From the NCBI GenBank assembly GCA_019312835.1, contig JAFDCJ010000435.1, positions 1 through 64,000 on the forward strand: a stretch of DNA of 64,000 nt, in the 5' to 3' direction. The notes beneath the pieces are model-generated. The model was given only the letters and a program-made list of their open reading frames with translations. It was not told the origin of the DNA and searched no databases. The first letter of the stretch is position 1. Each line of letters starts with the position of its first letter. A program made the translations under genes and the position numbers. Shown here piece by piece: positions 16,545-26,709 of this stretch. Origin of the DNA: Deltaproteobacteria bacterium. GTDB lineage: Bacteria; Desulfobacterota; Desulfobacteria; Desulfobacterales; JAFDCJ01.

Positions 16545-18479
16545 CTAAGCCACCTCCTTTTTGCGGATGGCGCCTGAAGGACAGATGGAGGCACACATCC
16601 CGCAGCCGACACAAATGACCTCATCGATACTGGAAACACCTTTTTCGTTATCCCAGTTCAGACCGGGACATTTAAAAATACGGGTGCACAACTGGTTGCA
16701 GCCGCACGTCTGTCCGAGGCAGACATTTTCATCCACGGACACCTCAAACATTTTCTTGGCCTTTTTTTCAGGGCTCAGGGCACAGATCTGTTTTAATACC
16801 AACACCTTCAGCCCCTGAAATTCGAAAAGTTCAAAAAGCGTCCGCTGGGTTTTTTCCGGGTCAAAGGGGTCACTGACCCTTACCGTGGCCCCCATAGCCT
16901 CGCACAGGTTGACCACATCGATGGCCGGCGCTGCATTGCCGGCCGCATCCACCGGGAGACCCGGATGAGATTGAAAACCGGTCATGGCGGTGCCGCTATT
17001 ATCGAGCACGACGATGGTAATGTCGGCCTGGTGGTGAATGGCGTTGATCACAGCCGGCAGCGCGGCATGAAAAAATGTCGAGTCTCCGACAACGGCCACT
17101 ACCGGCTGCTCCATGCCGAACTGAGCCAGCTTACCGAATCCGCTGGCCAGGCCGATGCCGGATCCCATGGCGTGCAGGGTTTTCAGGGTGTTAAAGCCCG
17201 TGGGCAGAATTGCCATGGAATAACAGCCGATATCCCCGCATACAAATCCCTGACGGCCGTCCATCTGAAGGCTATTGTGAATGGTCCAGAATGAGGCCCG
17301 GTGGGGACAACCGGCGCAAAAGGTCAGATCGCGTCCCGGGACGCCGGCACCGGACAATTCCCGGGCCCTTGCTGAATACGCTTGCGGCACGGCCTCATAG
17401 GTCAGGTCTAGAATTTTGGACAGGGCTGCGATCACAAGGTCCGAATTCATCTCTCCGGCCTGGGGCAGGTATCCTTCCCGTTTGCCGAAAAAAGTATGGG
17501 GACCGATTTTCGGTCCAAGTTCGGCCGCGACAATCTTTATGTTTTCTTCCAGAAACGGTATGACCTCTTCGACCACCAAAATCCTGTCGCTGATGCCAAG
17601 ATATTTTTCCATCAGTTTGGGCGGCAGCGGCCAGGTGGTTCCCAGCTTCAGCAACCCGACCCGATCTTCGACGCCCAGCAGGCTGATAGCCTCTTTGCTG
17701 TAAAGAAAACAGGCGCTGCCGGTAATCAACAGTAACTCAGGGACCGGGGGGCCGCTGTAGGCATTAAATCCGGATTCTTCAAATTCAGCAACCGCCTGCT
17801 TGAGTTTTTTCTGCTGCTGGCCGTGTTTATAGACAACCGGCAGGCTGGACATCGGCCCCTGGATCGGATCCAGTATCGGGCCTTCATGGGCGAAGAAAGC
17901 ATTTTTCTCAATCTCCGGCAGTTTGCCAAAGACGACATTGCCGCTGGCATGGGACAGGCGCGTAACGCTGCGAACCATGACCACATTTTGGATTTGCTCC
18001 GAGAGCTCAAAGGCCCACTTGATCATGTCTTTGGCTTCCTGGAAATCGCCAGGTTCCAGCAGCGGTATTTCAAGCATCCGGGCAAAGTGCCGCGACTCGC
18101 CTTCATTGGCACTGGAGAGCGCGCCCGGATCATCGCAGGGCACCAGTACCATCCCACCGCGGGTTCCGGTAATCGCCAAATGCAGCAGGAAATCGGATCC
18201 TACATTGACGCCGTTTTGTTTCATGACGCACATGGAGCGCAGCCCGGCGAAAGAACCTGCCGCCGCAACTTCCATGGCCACCTTCTCATTGACCGACCAC
18301 TCGACGTACAGATTCTGCTGCGAGGAAACACCGGCCAGGGTTTCGATAATCTCCGACGACGGTGTGCCCGGGTAACCGGCAGCCACCGCCACCCCGGCCT
18401 CCAGCGCCCCGCGGGCGATGGCTTCGTTGCCCATAAGAAGATGCCGGGTTCCTTCCTTGCCTTTTAGTATTGCTGACAT
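16545..18479 (-). CDS. iorA: indolepyruvate:ferredoxin oxidoreductase, alpha subunit
   Basis: This is a 644-residue TPP enzyme. The N-terminal pyrimidine-binding part begins 'GNEAIARGALEAGVAVAAGY'. The C-terminal half has the diphosphate-binding 'GDSTFFHAALPA' region and 'TFCAGCPHRA'. The end carries a ferredoxin-type cluster motif 'CVGCGMCASICPSG' preceded by a second Cys group 'CLGQTCGCNQLC'. ATG 18479 is supported by AAGGGAG with good spacing; a 13-residue longer start has no ribosome site. Length agrees with the family. Confidence 0.93.
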   Translation of the reverse strand: MSAILKGKEGTRHLLMGNEAIARGALEAGVAVAAGYPGTPSSEIIETLAGVSSQQNLYVEWSVNEKVAMEVAAAGSFAGLRSMCVMKQNGVNVGSDFLLHLAITGTRGGMVLVPCDDPGALSSANEGESRHFARMLEIPLLEPGDFQEAKDMIKWAFELSEQIQNVVMVRSVTRLSHASGNVVFGKLPEIEKNAFFAHEGPILDPIQGPMSSLPVVYKHGQQQKKLKQAVAEFEESGFNAYSGPPVPELLLITGSACFLYSKEAISLLGVEDRVGLLKLGTTWPLPPKLMEKYLGISDRILVVEEVIPFLEENIKIVAAELGPKIGPHTFFGKREGYLPQAGEMNSDLVIAALSKILDLTYEAVPQAYSARARELSGAGVPGRDLTFCAGCPHRASFWTIHNSLQMDGRQGFVCGDIGCYSMAILPTGFNTLKTLHAMGSGIGLASGFGKLAQFGMEQPVVAVVGDSTFFHAALPAVINAIHHQADITIVVLDNSGTAMTGFQSHPGLPVDAAGNAAPAIDVVNLCEAMGATVRVSDPFDPEKTQRTLFELFEFQGLKVLVLKQICALSPEKKAKKMFEVSVDENVCLGQTCGCNQLCTRIFKCPGLNWDNEKGVSSIDEVICVGCGMCASICPSGAIRKKEVA

Positions 18480-18533
18480 ATTTACTCCCTTAGGTTGACC
18501 TGCGCACCGCGGAACCACAAAATATAAACCGCA

Positions 18534-18654
18534 GAATATCGAATATCGAACCGCAGAATAACGAAGGCTTGAATCGCTGCGCTCTATCTTTTTTAAGAAG
18601 ACAGAATACGGTCCTTCGACATTCGATATTCATAATTCGATATCCGACATTCGC
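18534..18654. repeat. word-repeat element with inverted arms (AATATCGAA word) and shared core
   Basis: The left arm (18534-18567) reads GAATATCGAATATCGAA and AACGAAGG. The right arm (18613-18654) reads CCTTCGACATTCGATATTC and further ATTCGATATCC words. The core (18573-18612) contains TCGCTGCGCTC then CT plus a T run, almost the same as the core at 46851-46890. It fills the gap between iorA and the FrhB-like gene. Confidence 0.78.
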
Positions 18655-18666
18655 TTTTTTACGGCC

Positions 18667-19794
18667 TCACTCTCGTGAAGCACCAAGAATCCGATCCACC
18701 ACTTCCGTCGGTATCCGGACCGCCGCTCGTTCATCGCCCTGGTTATTGACCAGTCCCCTGCGCAGTAATATTCGCAGCGAGCGCTCTTTCTTGTCCGCCG
18801 CTGCTTTTGACAGGTGCCTTAGATTTTCTGCGGGGAAGTCCTCGGTTTCAATGAAACCCTCGTTACGGGCCTGCTCGACAATCTCTTCCCCTGCCTCCGA
18901 ACGCACGATCAGCGTATTCCAGCCTGTGCGGCCTTCGAACATGCCGGCCGCAAGATCGGCGAATTCTGCCGTCATGTCCAGGCAAACAAAACAGGTGCGG
19001 GGAATCAGGGGTTTGATATCAGACAGCGAAACCGTCACCGGTCCCTTGTCGGTTTCCAGCGTCATGACGTTGGCCGGCGGCGGCGGTATATCCATTCGCC
19101 GAATTTCGGACCCATCCAGCCGTTGGTCCAGCAAGCCCATTAACTGCCGGGTGTCAACCGACCAGTTGCAGAACAACCCCACCTTCAGGGCAATCGGAAC
19201 GTCATACGCCTCCTTTTGCAGCGGGTTGCCCTGCATCTGGGCCACAGCCGTCATCTGGCAGGGTGTACCCACAACGCCCATACGGCGATATCCTTCCCGC
19301 ACACCCATGTTTAACGCCGCCAGGGTTGGCGAGGCCATAAACTTGGATGAGGCGCAGCCGGCAGCCTGCTCCCAATTCGTGGCCAGGCGGGCAACCGGTG
19401 TCAGGCCTTCCCGGTCGGTCAGCGCAGCGGCATCTATCAATCCTTTCTTGAACGCAAAGGTTATCAGGGAAGTAACCGTGCCGCCGGACTGAAAGTCCCC
19501 CCGGGGCATCCGTTTTCCAGCCCGGCACGCCAGTACTTTCCGGTAGGGGCCCAGCGGGCTGCCGTCATAGTCGGACCGCCACATCCTCCGGGCAAGTTCG
19601 TCCAGATCGACTTCAGCTTTGGGACAATAGGCATAACAGCGCCCCTGTTCAAGGGTGCACCCAAACAGCTGCGATGTTTTGCCCTTGTGATTTTTGAAAT
19701 AGGGGCAAAGATCCACACAGGCACCACAACCGATACATAAATCCCGTTTGTGGACGTCTGCCAGAAGTTCGGCCGAGCCAAATATCTGCGGCAT
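18667..19794 (-). CDS. FrhB/FdhB-like coenzyme F420 hydrogenase/dehydrogenase beta-subunit family protein
   Basis: This is a 375-residue iron-sulfur protein. The N-terminal ferredoxin motif 'CIGCGACVDLCP' (about 17-28) and a second Cys pair 'GRCYAYCP' lead into the FrhB domain pair. The latter contains 'SGGTVTSLITFAFKKGLIDA' and 'VGTPCQMTAV'. Members bind flavin and Fe-S clusters and pass electrons between ferredoxin and other carriers. The start at 19794 has a GGGAG site 6 bases upstream; an in-frame extension to 19869 is unsupported. It lies upstream of iorA on the same strand, suggesting it exchanges electrons with Ior-generated reduced ferredoxin (inference). Confidence 0.85.
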   Translation of the reverse strand: MPQIFGSAELLADVHKRDLCIGCGACVDLCPYFKNHKGKTSQLFGCTLEQGRCYAYCPKAEVDLDELARRMWRSDYDGSPLGPYRKVLACRAGKRMPRGDFQSGGTVTSLITFAFKKGLIDAAALTDREGLTPVARLATNWEQAAGCASSKFMASPTLAALNMGVREGYRRMGVVGTPCQMTAVAQMQGNPLQKEAYDVPIALKVGLFCNWSVDTRQLMGLLDQRLDGSEIRRMDIPPPPANVMTLETDKGPVTVSLSDIKPLIPRTCFVCLDMTAEFADLAAGMFEGRTGWNTLIVRSEAGEEIVEQARNEGFIETEDFPAENLRHLSKAAADKKERSLRILLRRGLVNNQGDERAAVRIPTEVVDRILGASRE

Positions 19795-19925
19795 GAAAAT
19801 CTCCCTTACGCAAGGTATACTGTTGGGGGTAGCAGGATATACGTGCAAAGCGCGTTGCGCAAAAAGCATCGCGTTGAGATCTCGTAAAATTCCGTATAAC
19901 CGCGCCTAACGCCGGACGCCATGCC

Positions 19926-21296
19926 CTATGCTCCGTGCGCATCCAGCATCACTTGAATCAGGCCAATGGGTTCTTCAGATTTGTTTGCGATGTCCGCTGG
20001 CCCGGGTTTTGATACGGTCAGCGCCCTGCCCTGGCATAAATTTTGGGTTTGGCCGCCGAAACCCACCGAAGCCGAGCCTTTTACCACGATCAGATGCATG
20101 GACGCGGCGGTATCCATCTCGGCCTGCAGGGTTGATTGGGGGTAGACCAGCAGTCTGTAAACGGCGTAGCCCCCTTTTTGCTCGAGCAGGGTCCGGCTTC
20201 CCCAGGGAAAATGAATGGTACGATGCTGATGGTACTCCTGGCGGCCCTTTTCTTTCAGGCGCGCAACAATGGATTTAACATCCCGGCTGTGATCGATATC
20301 GGAAACGAATATGGAATCCGGCGTTTCGACGACGACCATGTTTTCGAGATGATTGGTGGCGATTAATCGGTCGCGCCCCATGATAAAACAGCCCTGGGTG
20401 TTATGGGTGATAACATCGCCGTCAATTACATTTGATTGGTCATCTTTGGGCAAAAAATCATATAGGGACTTCCATGAGCCGATGTCGCTCCATCCGAAAT
20501 CAGAGGGCAAAACCACTCCCCGATCGGTTTTCTCCATAATGGCGTAGTCAATGGATATATTCGGCAGTTGATCATAATCCTTGCGGGCAATGGTCTTGGC
20601 ACCATCCGTCATCGCCTTCATCTGATCTAGCAGATCAGCCTGGTGCTTATGGAATTCGTTTAGGATGACCGAGGCCTTAAAAGCAAACATTCCGCTGTTC
20701 CAGAAAAAATTACCGGCCTGGATGTATTTCCGGGCGGTTTTCATATCCGGCTTTTCGACAAACCGGTTGATGGTCAGGGCACCTTCGGACACCGCCTGCC
20801 CGCCTTCGACATAACCATAACCCGTTTCGGGATAGTGGGGCGTGATGCCGAAGGTAACAATGCGCCCTTGATCTGCCAGCCGGATGGCCGCTTTTAACCG
20901 CTTGTGAAACCGATTAATATCACCAATGACATGATCGGCCGGGAATACACATAAAACGGCGTCCTCTTCGGCCTGCAGGATGTGCAATACACCCAGCAAG
21001 ATGGCTGGGGCGGTGTTACGGCCGCTGGGCTCACAGATAATTTTGCCGTCAGGCTGCAAACCGATGTCCTGCATGTGACGGGCGGTCTCGTGAAAATGCT
21101 GCTCACCGCAGACAATGCGCACCCTATCCGCATCCAATACGGGAGCCAGGCGCTTTATCGTGCTTTGCACCAGCGAATCATCGCCGATAAACTTTACCAG
21201 TTGCTTGGGATAAAGCTGCCGTGAAACGGGCCACAGGCGCGTTCCGGTTCCGCCGGCCAGTAAGATTGCATAAACTTTATCTGCCAAATCCCCCAT
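19926..21296 (-). CDS. manC: mannose-1-phosphate guanylyltransferase (ManC-like) with degenerate C-terminal cupin
   Basis: This is a 456-residue ManC/CpsB-type protein making GDP-mannose. The nucleotidyltransferase motif 'GGTGTRLWPVSR', 'VFPADHVI', 'FVEKPD' and 'GWSDIGSWKSLYDF' are intact. The C-terminal cupin that normally carries phosphomannose isomerase activity lacks the usual His-rich metal site: where family members have HHH..EHW, this protein reads 'MDTAASMHLIVVKGSA', and no later PxxxxH is seen. Guanylyltransferase is likely active, isomerase probably not. The start overlaps the dnaE end by 20 bp, so it is read from the dnaE transcript. Confidence 0.88.
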   Translation of the reverse strand: MGDLADKVYAILLAGGTGTRLWPVSRQLYPKQLVKFIGDDSLVQSTIKRLAPVLDADRVRIVCGEQHFHETARHMQDIGLQPDGKIICEPSGRNTAPAILLGVLHILQAEEDAVLCVFPADHVIGDINRFHKRLKAAIRLADQGRIVTFGITPHYPETGYGYVEGGQAVSEGALTINRFVEKPDMKTARKYIQAGNFFWNSGMFAFKASVILNEFHKHQADLLDQMKAMTDGAKTIARKDYDQLPNISIDYAIMEKTDRGVVLPSDFGWSDIGSWKSLYDFLPKDDQSNVIDGDVITHNTQGCFIMGRDRLIATNHLENMVVVETPDSIFVSDIDHSRDVKSIVARLKEKGRQEYHQHRTIHFPWGSRTLLEQKGGYAVYRLLVYPQSTLQAEMDTAASMHLIVVKGSASVGFGGQTQNLCQGRALTVSKPGPADIANKSEEPIGLIQVMLDAHGA

Positions 21297-24200
21297 TGGG
21301 TGGTCTCCTGTTTCTGCCGTTGTGGTTGAATCCGTTCTGGCCCGCCGGGGCCGTCACGGCACGACAGTGTGTTTCCACTGCATGATAGCCCAGGAAATTG
21401 TTCACTTCCCGGGTCAGAGAGCTGCCCGCTTTTAATTTCAGCGTATCCGGCAGGGCAATGATCGAGTCCGTTTTATCGGCGCCTCGCAAATGAAGAAATG
21501 CAGGGCAGGAACCGGGATGTCTTTCAAGAATAGCATGCAGGTCGGAAAGCGTATCGCGGTCCGTGCGACTTATTTCCAGATTGAAATGAATGCTGGCCGA
21601 CCAGGTTTCTTCGGCCTTTTCGATGGGAATCAGTTCATCGACCAGGATTTTAACCGCCTGCTCGTCCTTTTGGAGCTGGCCCTGGATCAGCACGGGTCGG
21701 TCTTCTTCCAGCAGATCCCGTATGTGGGCAAACACCCGCGAAAAGACGATTGCCTCAACGGTCCCATGCATATCCTCGATGGTAACAAAAGCCATCAGGT
21801 CGCCTTTTTTGGTTTTGATGGTCTTGGTACCCCGGATGAGTCCGCCAATGCGCACCATGCCCCCATCTTTTTTCTCCTTGATGGAGATAGCATCGGTATT
21901 GGTGAACTTGTCCAGCAACTGTTCATAACGCGTCAGCGGATGACCGGCCAAATAAAAGCCGAGGGATTCTTTCTCGTAAGCCAGGAACTGTCTTTCGTCC
22001 CATTCACCGATTTCAGGCAAACTGGGGGCATTGATACTGGGCTGATTGTCGCCGCTGCCGAACAGACCCATCTGAGGGTCGTTGCGCTCTTTTTGAACCC
22101 GCTGGCCGTATTCGAGCGCGCTTTCGATGGCGGCCATCAGCTGGGATCGTTTGCCACCGGTAACGTCAAAGGCCCCGCATTTGATCAGACTTTCGATAAC
22201 CCGTTTGTTTACTTTTTTCAGATCTACCCGTTCGCAAAAATCAAACAGCGATTCAAATGGCTGTTCCTGACGGCAGGCGATGATGGATTCGATGGCGCTT
22301 TCGCCGACATTTTTAACCGCCACCAACCCGAAGCGGATCCGGGAGCCGTCCACGGTGAACTCCACGTAACTCTGGTTTATATCCGGCGGCAAAATGGGGA
22401 TATCGTGATGGCGGCATTCGGCGATGAATTTGACAACCCCATCGGTGGAGTGCATTTCACTGGTCAATAACGACGCCATAAATTCAACCGGATAATGGGC
22501 TTTCAGATAGGCCGTTTGATAGGCAATCAGGGCATAAGCGGCGCTGTGAGATTTGTTGAAACCGTACCCGCCGAATTTCTCAATCAGGTCAAACAGGTTC
22601 CGGGCGCTTTTTTCGGGAATTTTATTGTCCACGGCCCCATGGATGAAACGCTGCCGGTGTCCGGCCATAATTTCGGGGATTTTTTTGCCCATGGCCTTGC
22701 GCAGATCGTCGGCCTCGGCCATGGAATAGTTTGCCAGACTTCCGGCAATTTTCATGACCTGCTCCTGGTAAACGATGACCCCGTAAGTCTCCTTTAATAT
22801 GGGCTCGAGCTCGTCAACCAGATATTGCACGGATTTTCTTCCGTGCTTGCGGGCCACATAATCGTCAATCATACCGCTTTCCATGGGCCCGGGACGATAA
22901 AGGGCCACCAGAGCGATAATATCCTCAAACGTTTCCGGTTTTAACCGCACCAGCAGATCTTTCATACCGGAGCTTTCCAGCTGGAAGACGCCGGTGGTGT
23001 CGCCGGCAGCCAGCAGCCGGTATGTGTCCGGGTCGGACAATTCGATTTGCTCCAGATCCGGCGGGGTTTTTCCCTGTCGCCCGATCAGCTCCAGGGTTTT
23101 GGCGATCACTGTCAAATTGCGCAGACCCAGAAAGTCAAACTTGACCAGACCGATTCTTTCGACGACCTTCATGTCGAACTGGGTCACCACTTCCCCTTTC
23201 TTGCCCTTGTAAAGGGGAAGATAGTCGACCAGGGGCCGGTCGGCAATGACCACGCCGGCAGCGTGAGTGGAGGCATGTCGCGGCAGGCCCTCGAGCACCC
23301 GACAGATCCGGATCAGTTCGCCAACATGGGGATCTTTTTCGGCCAGTTCCGCCAACCGCGGTTCCTGCTGCAGTGCGGCGTCGAGGCTGATATTCAATTT
23401 GTCCGGCACCATCTTGGCGATGGCGTCGACTTCGTGCAGGGGAATATCCAGGGCGCGCCCCACATCGCGGATCACCGCCCGGGTTTTGAGCTTTCCAAAG
23501 GTGATGATCTGGGCTACATATTCGCCGCCGCCGTATTTGTCGACCACGTATTTGTAAACATCTTCCCGGCCGTCGATACAGAAATCCACATCGATATCCG
23601 GCATGCTCTTGCGGGCCGGGTTGAGAAACCGCTCAAAAATCAGGCCATGACTGATGGGATCAAGATCGGTGATGCCCAGGCTGTAGGCCACAAGGCTGCC
23701 GGCAGCAGACCCCCGGCCAGGCCCCACCGGTATGCCCGACTCCTTGGCGTGGGATATGAAATCGGAGACAACCAGAAAGTATCCTGAAAATCCCATTTCT
23801 TTTATGACCTTGATTTCATACTCGAGACGCTGGCGATACAGGGGTTCATCAATCTGCGAATCGCGTTTTTTTAGGCGCTCAAAAATACGCTCAAATCCCT
23901 TCCATACCTTTTCTTCAAACAGATCATCGGTCGACTGTTCTGAGCCGGTATCAAATTTGGGAAAATGATAGGACTCAAAATCAAATTCCAGGTTGCAGCG
24001 ACGGGCGATATCGACTGTATTGGCAATCGCATCCGGGTAAGAACTGAAAAATTCGTACATCTCTTGCTTGGGTTTGAAATAGAGCTGATCCGTTCTGAAT
24101 TTCATGCGGTTGGAATCATGGATGGTTTTGCCGGTCTGAATGCATAACAAAACGTCGTGGGCGCGAACATCTTCCCGGTCCAAATAATGGCAATCATTGC

Positions 24201-24825
24201 TGGCAACCAGAGGAATCGACAACCGCTGGCTCATGTCCAACAGCGCCTGGTTGACGTGGTCCTGAATGTCGATACCGTTGTTTTGCACTTCCAGGAAAAA
24301 GTTGTTTTCCCCGAAAATCTCCAGATACTCTCGCGCGGCGGCATCAGCCAAATCCATTGTGCCGGCCTGAATCCGGCGCGGGATCTCGCCGTGCAGGCAG
24401 GCCGTCATGCCAATCAGCCCCCGGCTGTTTTCTCTGAGAAGCTGTTTGTCGATGCGCGGCCGGTAATAAAAACCTTCCAGTTGAGCGGCCGTTGCAAGCC
24501 TGCACAGATTGCGGTAACCTTCCTGATTTTCGGCCAGCAGAATCAAATGCGAGAGGTCCTTATTGTCCAGGGGCGTCTTATCAAAGCGGGTTCGCGGCGC
24601 CACATAGATTTCGATGCCGATAATGGGTTTGATGCCGGCAGCGGTCGCTTTTTCATAAAACTCGATGGCCCCGAACATCGTGCCGTGATCGGTGGTGGCC
24701 ACCGAGTGCATGCCGAACTCTGAGGCTCGCTGCAGCAAATTGTCGATCCGGATGGCACCGTCGAGCAGGCTGTATTGGGTATGAACATGAAGATGAACAA
24801 AATCGGGGACGTTGGAAGATGTCAT
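21277..24825 (-). CDS. dnaE: DNA polymerase III subunit alpha
   Basis: This is a 1182-residue replicative polymerase catalytic subunit. The N-terminal PHP domain starts 'FVHLHVHTQYSLLDGAI'. The C-family polymerase core has 'GPGRGSAAGSLVAYSLGI' and the catalytic aspartates in 'PDIDVDFCIDGRE'. A helix-hairpin-helix ('LFDFCERVDLKKVNKRVIES') and an OB-fold ('VRIGGLIRGTKTIKTKKGDL') follow. Length is typical of DnaE1. The ManC gene overlaps its 3' end by 20 bp. Upstream is a word-repeat element, then guaB. Confidence 0.97.
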   Translation of the reverse strand: MTSSNVPDFVHLHVHTQYSLLDGAIRIDNLLQRASEFGMHSVATTDHGTMFGAIEFYEKATAAGIKPIIGIEIYVAPRTRFDKTPLDNKDLSHLILLAENQEGYRNLCRLATAAQLEGFYYRPRIDKQLLRENSRGLIGMTACLHGEIPRRIQAGTMDLADAAAREYLEIFGENNFFLEVQNNGIDIQDHVNQALLDMSQRLSIPLVASNDCHYLDREDVRAHDVLLCIQTGKTIHDSNRMKFRTDQLYFKPKQEMYEFFSSYPDAIANTVDIARRCNLEFDFESYHFPKFDTGSEQSTDDLFEEKVWKGFERIFERLKKRDSQIDEPLYRQRLEYEIKVIKEMGFSGYFLVVSDFISHAKESGIPVGPGRGSAAGSLVAYSLGITDLDPISHGLIFERFLNPARKSMPDIDVDFCIDGREDVYKYVVDKYGGGEYVAQIITFGKLKTRAVIRDVGRALDIPLHEVDAIAKMVPDKLNISLDAALQQEPRLAELAEKDPHVGELIRICRVLEGLPRHASTHAAGVVIADRPLVDYLPLYKGKKGEVVTQFDMKVVERIGLVKFDFLGLRNLTVIAKTLELIGRQGKTPPDLEQIELSDPDTYRLLAAGDTTGVFQLESSGMKDLLVRLKPETFEDIIALVALYRPGPMESGMIDDYVARKHGRKSVQYLVDELEPILKETYGVIVYQEQVMKIAGSLANYSMAEADDLRKAMGKKIPEIMAGHRQRFIHGAVDNKIPEKSARNLFDLIEKFGGYGFNKSHSAAYALIAYQTAYLKAHYPVEFMASLLTSEMHSTDGVVKFIAECRHHDIPILPPDINQSYVEFTVDGSRIRFGLVAVKNVGESAIESIIACRQEQPFESLFDFCERVDLKKVNKRVIESLIKCGAFDVTGGKRSQLMAAIESALEYGQRVQKERNDPQMGLFGSGDNQPSINAPSLPEIGEWDERQFLAYEKESLGFYLAGHPLTRYEQLLDKFTNTDAISIKEKKDGGMVRIGGLIRGTKTIKTKKGDLMAFVTIEDMHGTVEAIVFSRVFAHIRDLLEEDRPVLIQGQLQKDEQAVKILVDELIPIEKAEETWSASIHFNLEISRTDRDTLSDLHAILERHPGSCPAFLHLRGADKTDSIIALPDTLKLKAGSSLTREVNNFLGYHAVETHCRAVTAPAGQNGFNHNGRNRRPPNGGFGR

Positions 24826-24857
24826 GGAGTGTTATTCTTTGTCGATTATATATACAT

Positions 24858-24978
24858 GATTAAGATTGAGTTGATTGAATTGATCAAGTTGATTGAGTTG
24901 ACCCTAATGGATAGGTCGGGTAGAGAGGCTGAGCCGCCAAACCGAATCAACTCGATCAACTACTCAATTTATCCAGTT
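24858..24978. repeat. word-repeat element with inverted arms (GTTGATTGA word)
   Basis: The left arm (24858-24903) has GATTAAGATTGAGTTGATTG and GATCAAGTTGATTGAGTTG words. The right arm (24944-24978) has AATCAACTCGATCAACTACTC words, the reverse complement. The spacer is 40 bp. It fills the gap between guaB (stop at 25020) and dnaE; on the minus strand, TTGATC words begin directly at the guaB TAG. Confidence 0.8.
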
Positions 24979-25019
24979 AAATATCGTTAGATCAGCGAAG
25001 CGTATTTAACCGGGATCAA

Positions 25020-26483
25020 CTATTCTAATCGATAATTGGGTGCCTCTTTTGTGATGATGACGTCGTGCACGTGGCTTTCACGCATACCGGCGGCACTGAT
25101 CTTCAGGAAACGGGCTTTTTCTCTCAGTTCATCCAGGGTTCGACACCCGCAATATCCCATTCCGGCTTTCAAGCCGCCGACGAGTTGGAAAATATTGGCC
25201 GACAGCGTTCCCCTATAGGGCACACGTCCGACGATTCCTTCGGGTACCAGTTTGTCGTCTTCGGCCTGTTCACTCTGGTAATAGCGATCCTTGCTGCCTT
25301 TCTTCATGGCCTCGATCGAACCCATGCCGCGATACATCTTGTAGCTGCGGCCCTGGTAGAAGACGACCTCGCCGGGACTTTCCTCGGTTCCGGCCAAAAG
25401 TCCACCGATCATAATACAGTGGGCGCCGGCCCCGATGGCTTTGGTAATATCGCCTGAAAACCGGATCCCACCGTCGGCAATCAGCGGCACACCGGTCTTG
25501 CTTGATACGGAGCGGCAGTTCATAATGGCAGTCATCTGGGGCACACCGATACCGGCCACGATCCGGGTCGTGCAGATCGAACCGCCGCCGATGCCGATCT
25601 TGACACCATCCACGCCGGCACTGATCAGATCCTCAGCGCCCTTGGCGGTGCCAACGTTGCCGGCGATCACTTCAATTTTGTCAAAGGTGCCTTTCAATGT
25701 TTTAACCGAATCGATGACATTGGCTGAATGGCCGTGGGAGGTATCAATCAAGATGACATCCGCATGGGCCTTGAGCAGGGCTTCAGCACGCTCCAGCATG
25801 TCCGGTCCGACACCCACAGCAGCGCCCACCCGCAGTCGTCCGCGGCTGTCCTTGGTGGCATTGGGATATTTTTTTATCTTTTCGATATCCTTGGTGGTGA
25901 TCAATCCCGTCAAACGTCCATCTTTGTCAACCACCAGCAGTTTTTCAATTCGATGCTGGTGCAGCAGTTTCTTGGATTCTTCGAGAGAAATGCCTTCGGA
26001 AACGGTTACCAAATTGTCCTTGGTCATAACATCTGCTATTTTCCGGTTAAGGTCGGTCTCAAAGCGCAGATCCCGATTGGTCACGATACCGATGAGCTGA
26101 TCCCCGCTGGTCACCGGTACGCCGGAAATCCGGTAGTGCTCCATTAGATCAAGCACCTCACCCACCTTTTGGTCGGGTCGGATGGTTACCGGATCAACAA
26201 TCATTCCGCTTTCGGATTTTTTGACTTTCTCCACCTCACGCGCCTGGCTTTCGATGCTCAGGTTGCGGTGGACAAACCCCATGCCGCCTTCCTGGGCCAT
26301 GGTGATGGCGGCATCCGCCTCGGTGACGGTGTCCATCGCGGCGCTGACAATCGGAATATTAAGGGTTATATTTTTAGTCAGGTGGGTGCTGACGTTGCAA
26401 TCTTTTGGCAAAATATCGGAATAGTTGGGAATCAGCAATACATCGTCAAATGAGTAGGCTTCTTCCGGTGGAATTTTTGACAT
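25020..26483 (-). CDS. guaB: IMP dehydrogenase
   Basis: This 487-residue enzyme converts IMP to XMP with NAD, the first committed step of GMP synthesis. It has a TIM-barrel core with '[14 protein letters not shown]', two CBS domains (about 95-210), the catalytic loop with Cys in '[13 protein letters not shown]', and the mobile flap region '[10 protein letters not shown]'. The usual motif is GIGPGSICTT; here Pro is replaced by Gly, a mild oddity. AGAGGA lies 6 bases before ATG 26483. Length equals the family norm. Confidence 0.96.
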   Translation of the reverse strand: MSKIPPEEAYSFDDVLLIPNYSDILPKDCNVSTHLTKNITLNIPIVSAAMDTVTEADAAITMAQEGGMGFVHRNLSIESQAREVEKVKKSESGMIVDPVTIRPDQKVGEVLDLMEHYRISGVPVTSGDQLIGIVTNRDLRFETDLNRKIADVMTKDNLVTVSEGISLEESKKLLHQHRIEKLLVVDKDGRLTGLITTKDIEKIKKYPNATKDSRGRLRVGAAVGVGPDMLERAEALLKAHADVILIDTSHGHSANVIDSVKTLKGTFDKIEVIAGNVGTAKGAEDLISAGVDGVKIGIGGGSICTTRIVAGIGVPQMTAIMNCRSVSSKTGVPLIADGGIRFSGDITKAIGAGAHCIMIGGLLAGTEESPGEVVFYQGRSYKMYRGMGSIEAMKKGSKDRYYQSEQAEDDKLVPEGIVGRVPYRGTLSANIFQLVGGLKAGMGYCGCRTLDELREKARFLKISAAGMRESHVHDVIITKEAPNYRLE

Positions 26484-26709
26484 GAGCGTCCTCTTTCGGG
26501 TTACGGGTTGCGTCTGACGTCTTACAGGTAATCATAACGATGGGCATCGAATAGCAAAAGGCCGCGCCTTTGGCAATCTTTAATTGTAATCTTGACATTA
26601 TGTGGGGACCCATAATAAAAAACGGTTCCTGTGTGCGGGCGAAGAAACAACCCTTTGGTTAATGGTAAAAACTGTCTGAAATTTTTAATCTTTTTAACAG
26701 ATAAATCCA

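Noticed and set aside
17823-18467. Plus-strand open frames opposite iorA (also 18569-19492 opposite the FrhB-like gene)
   Set aside because: They are antisense shadows without a ribosome site; the minus-strand genes carry clear catalytic motifs.
21490-22470. Long plus-strand open frame (326 codons) opposite dnaE, with others at 23047-23787 and 24157-24723
   Set aside because: They lie fully antisense to the well-supported dnaE, have no family motifs and show a composition typical of a shadow frame in GC-rich coding DNA.
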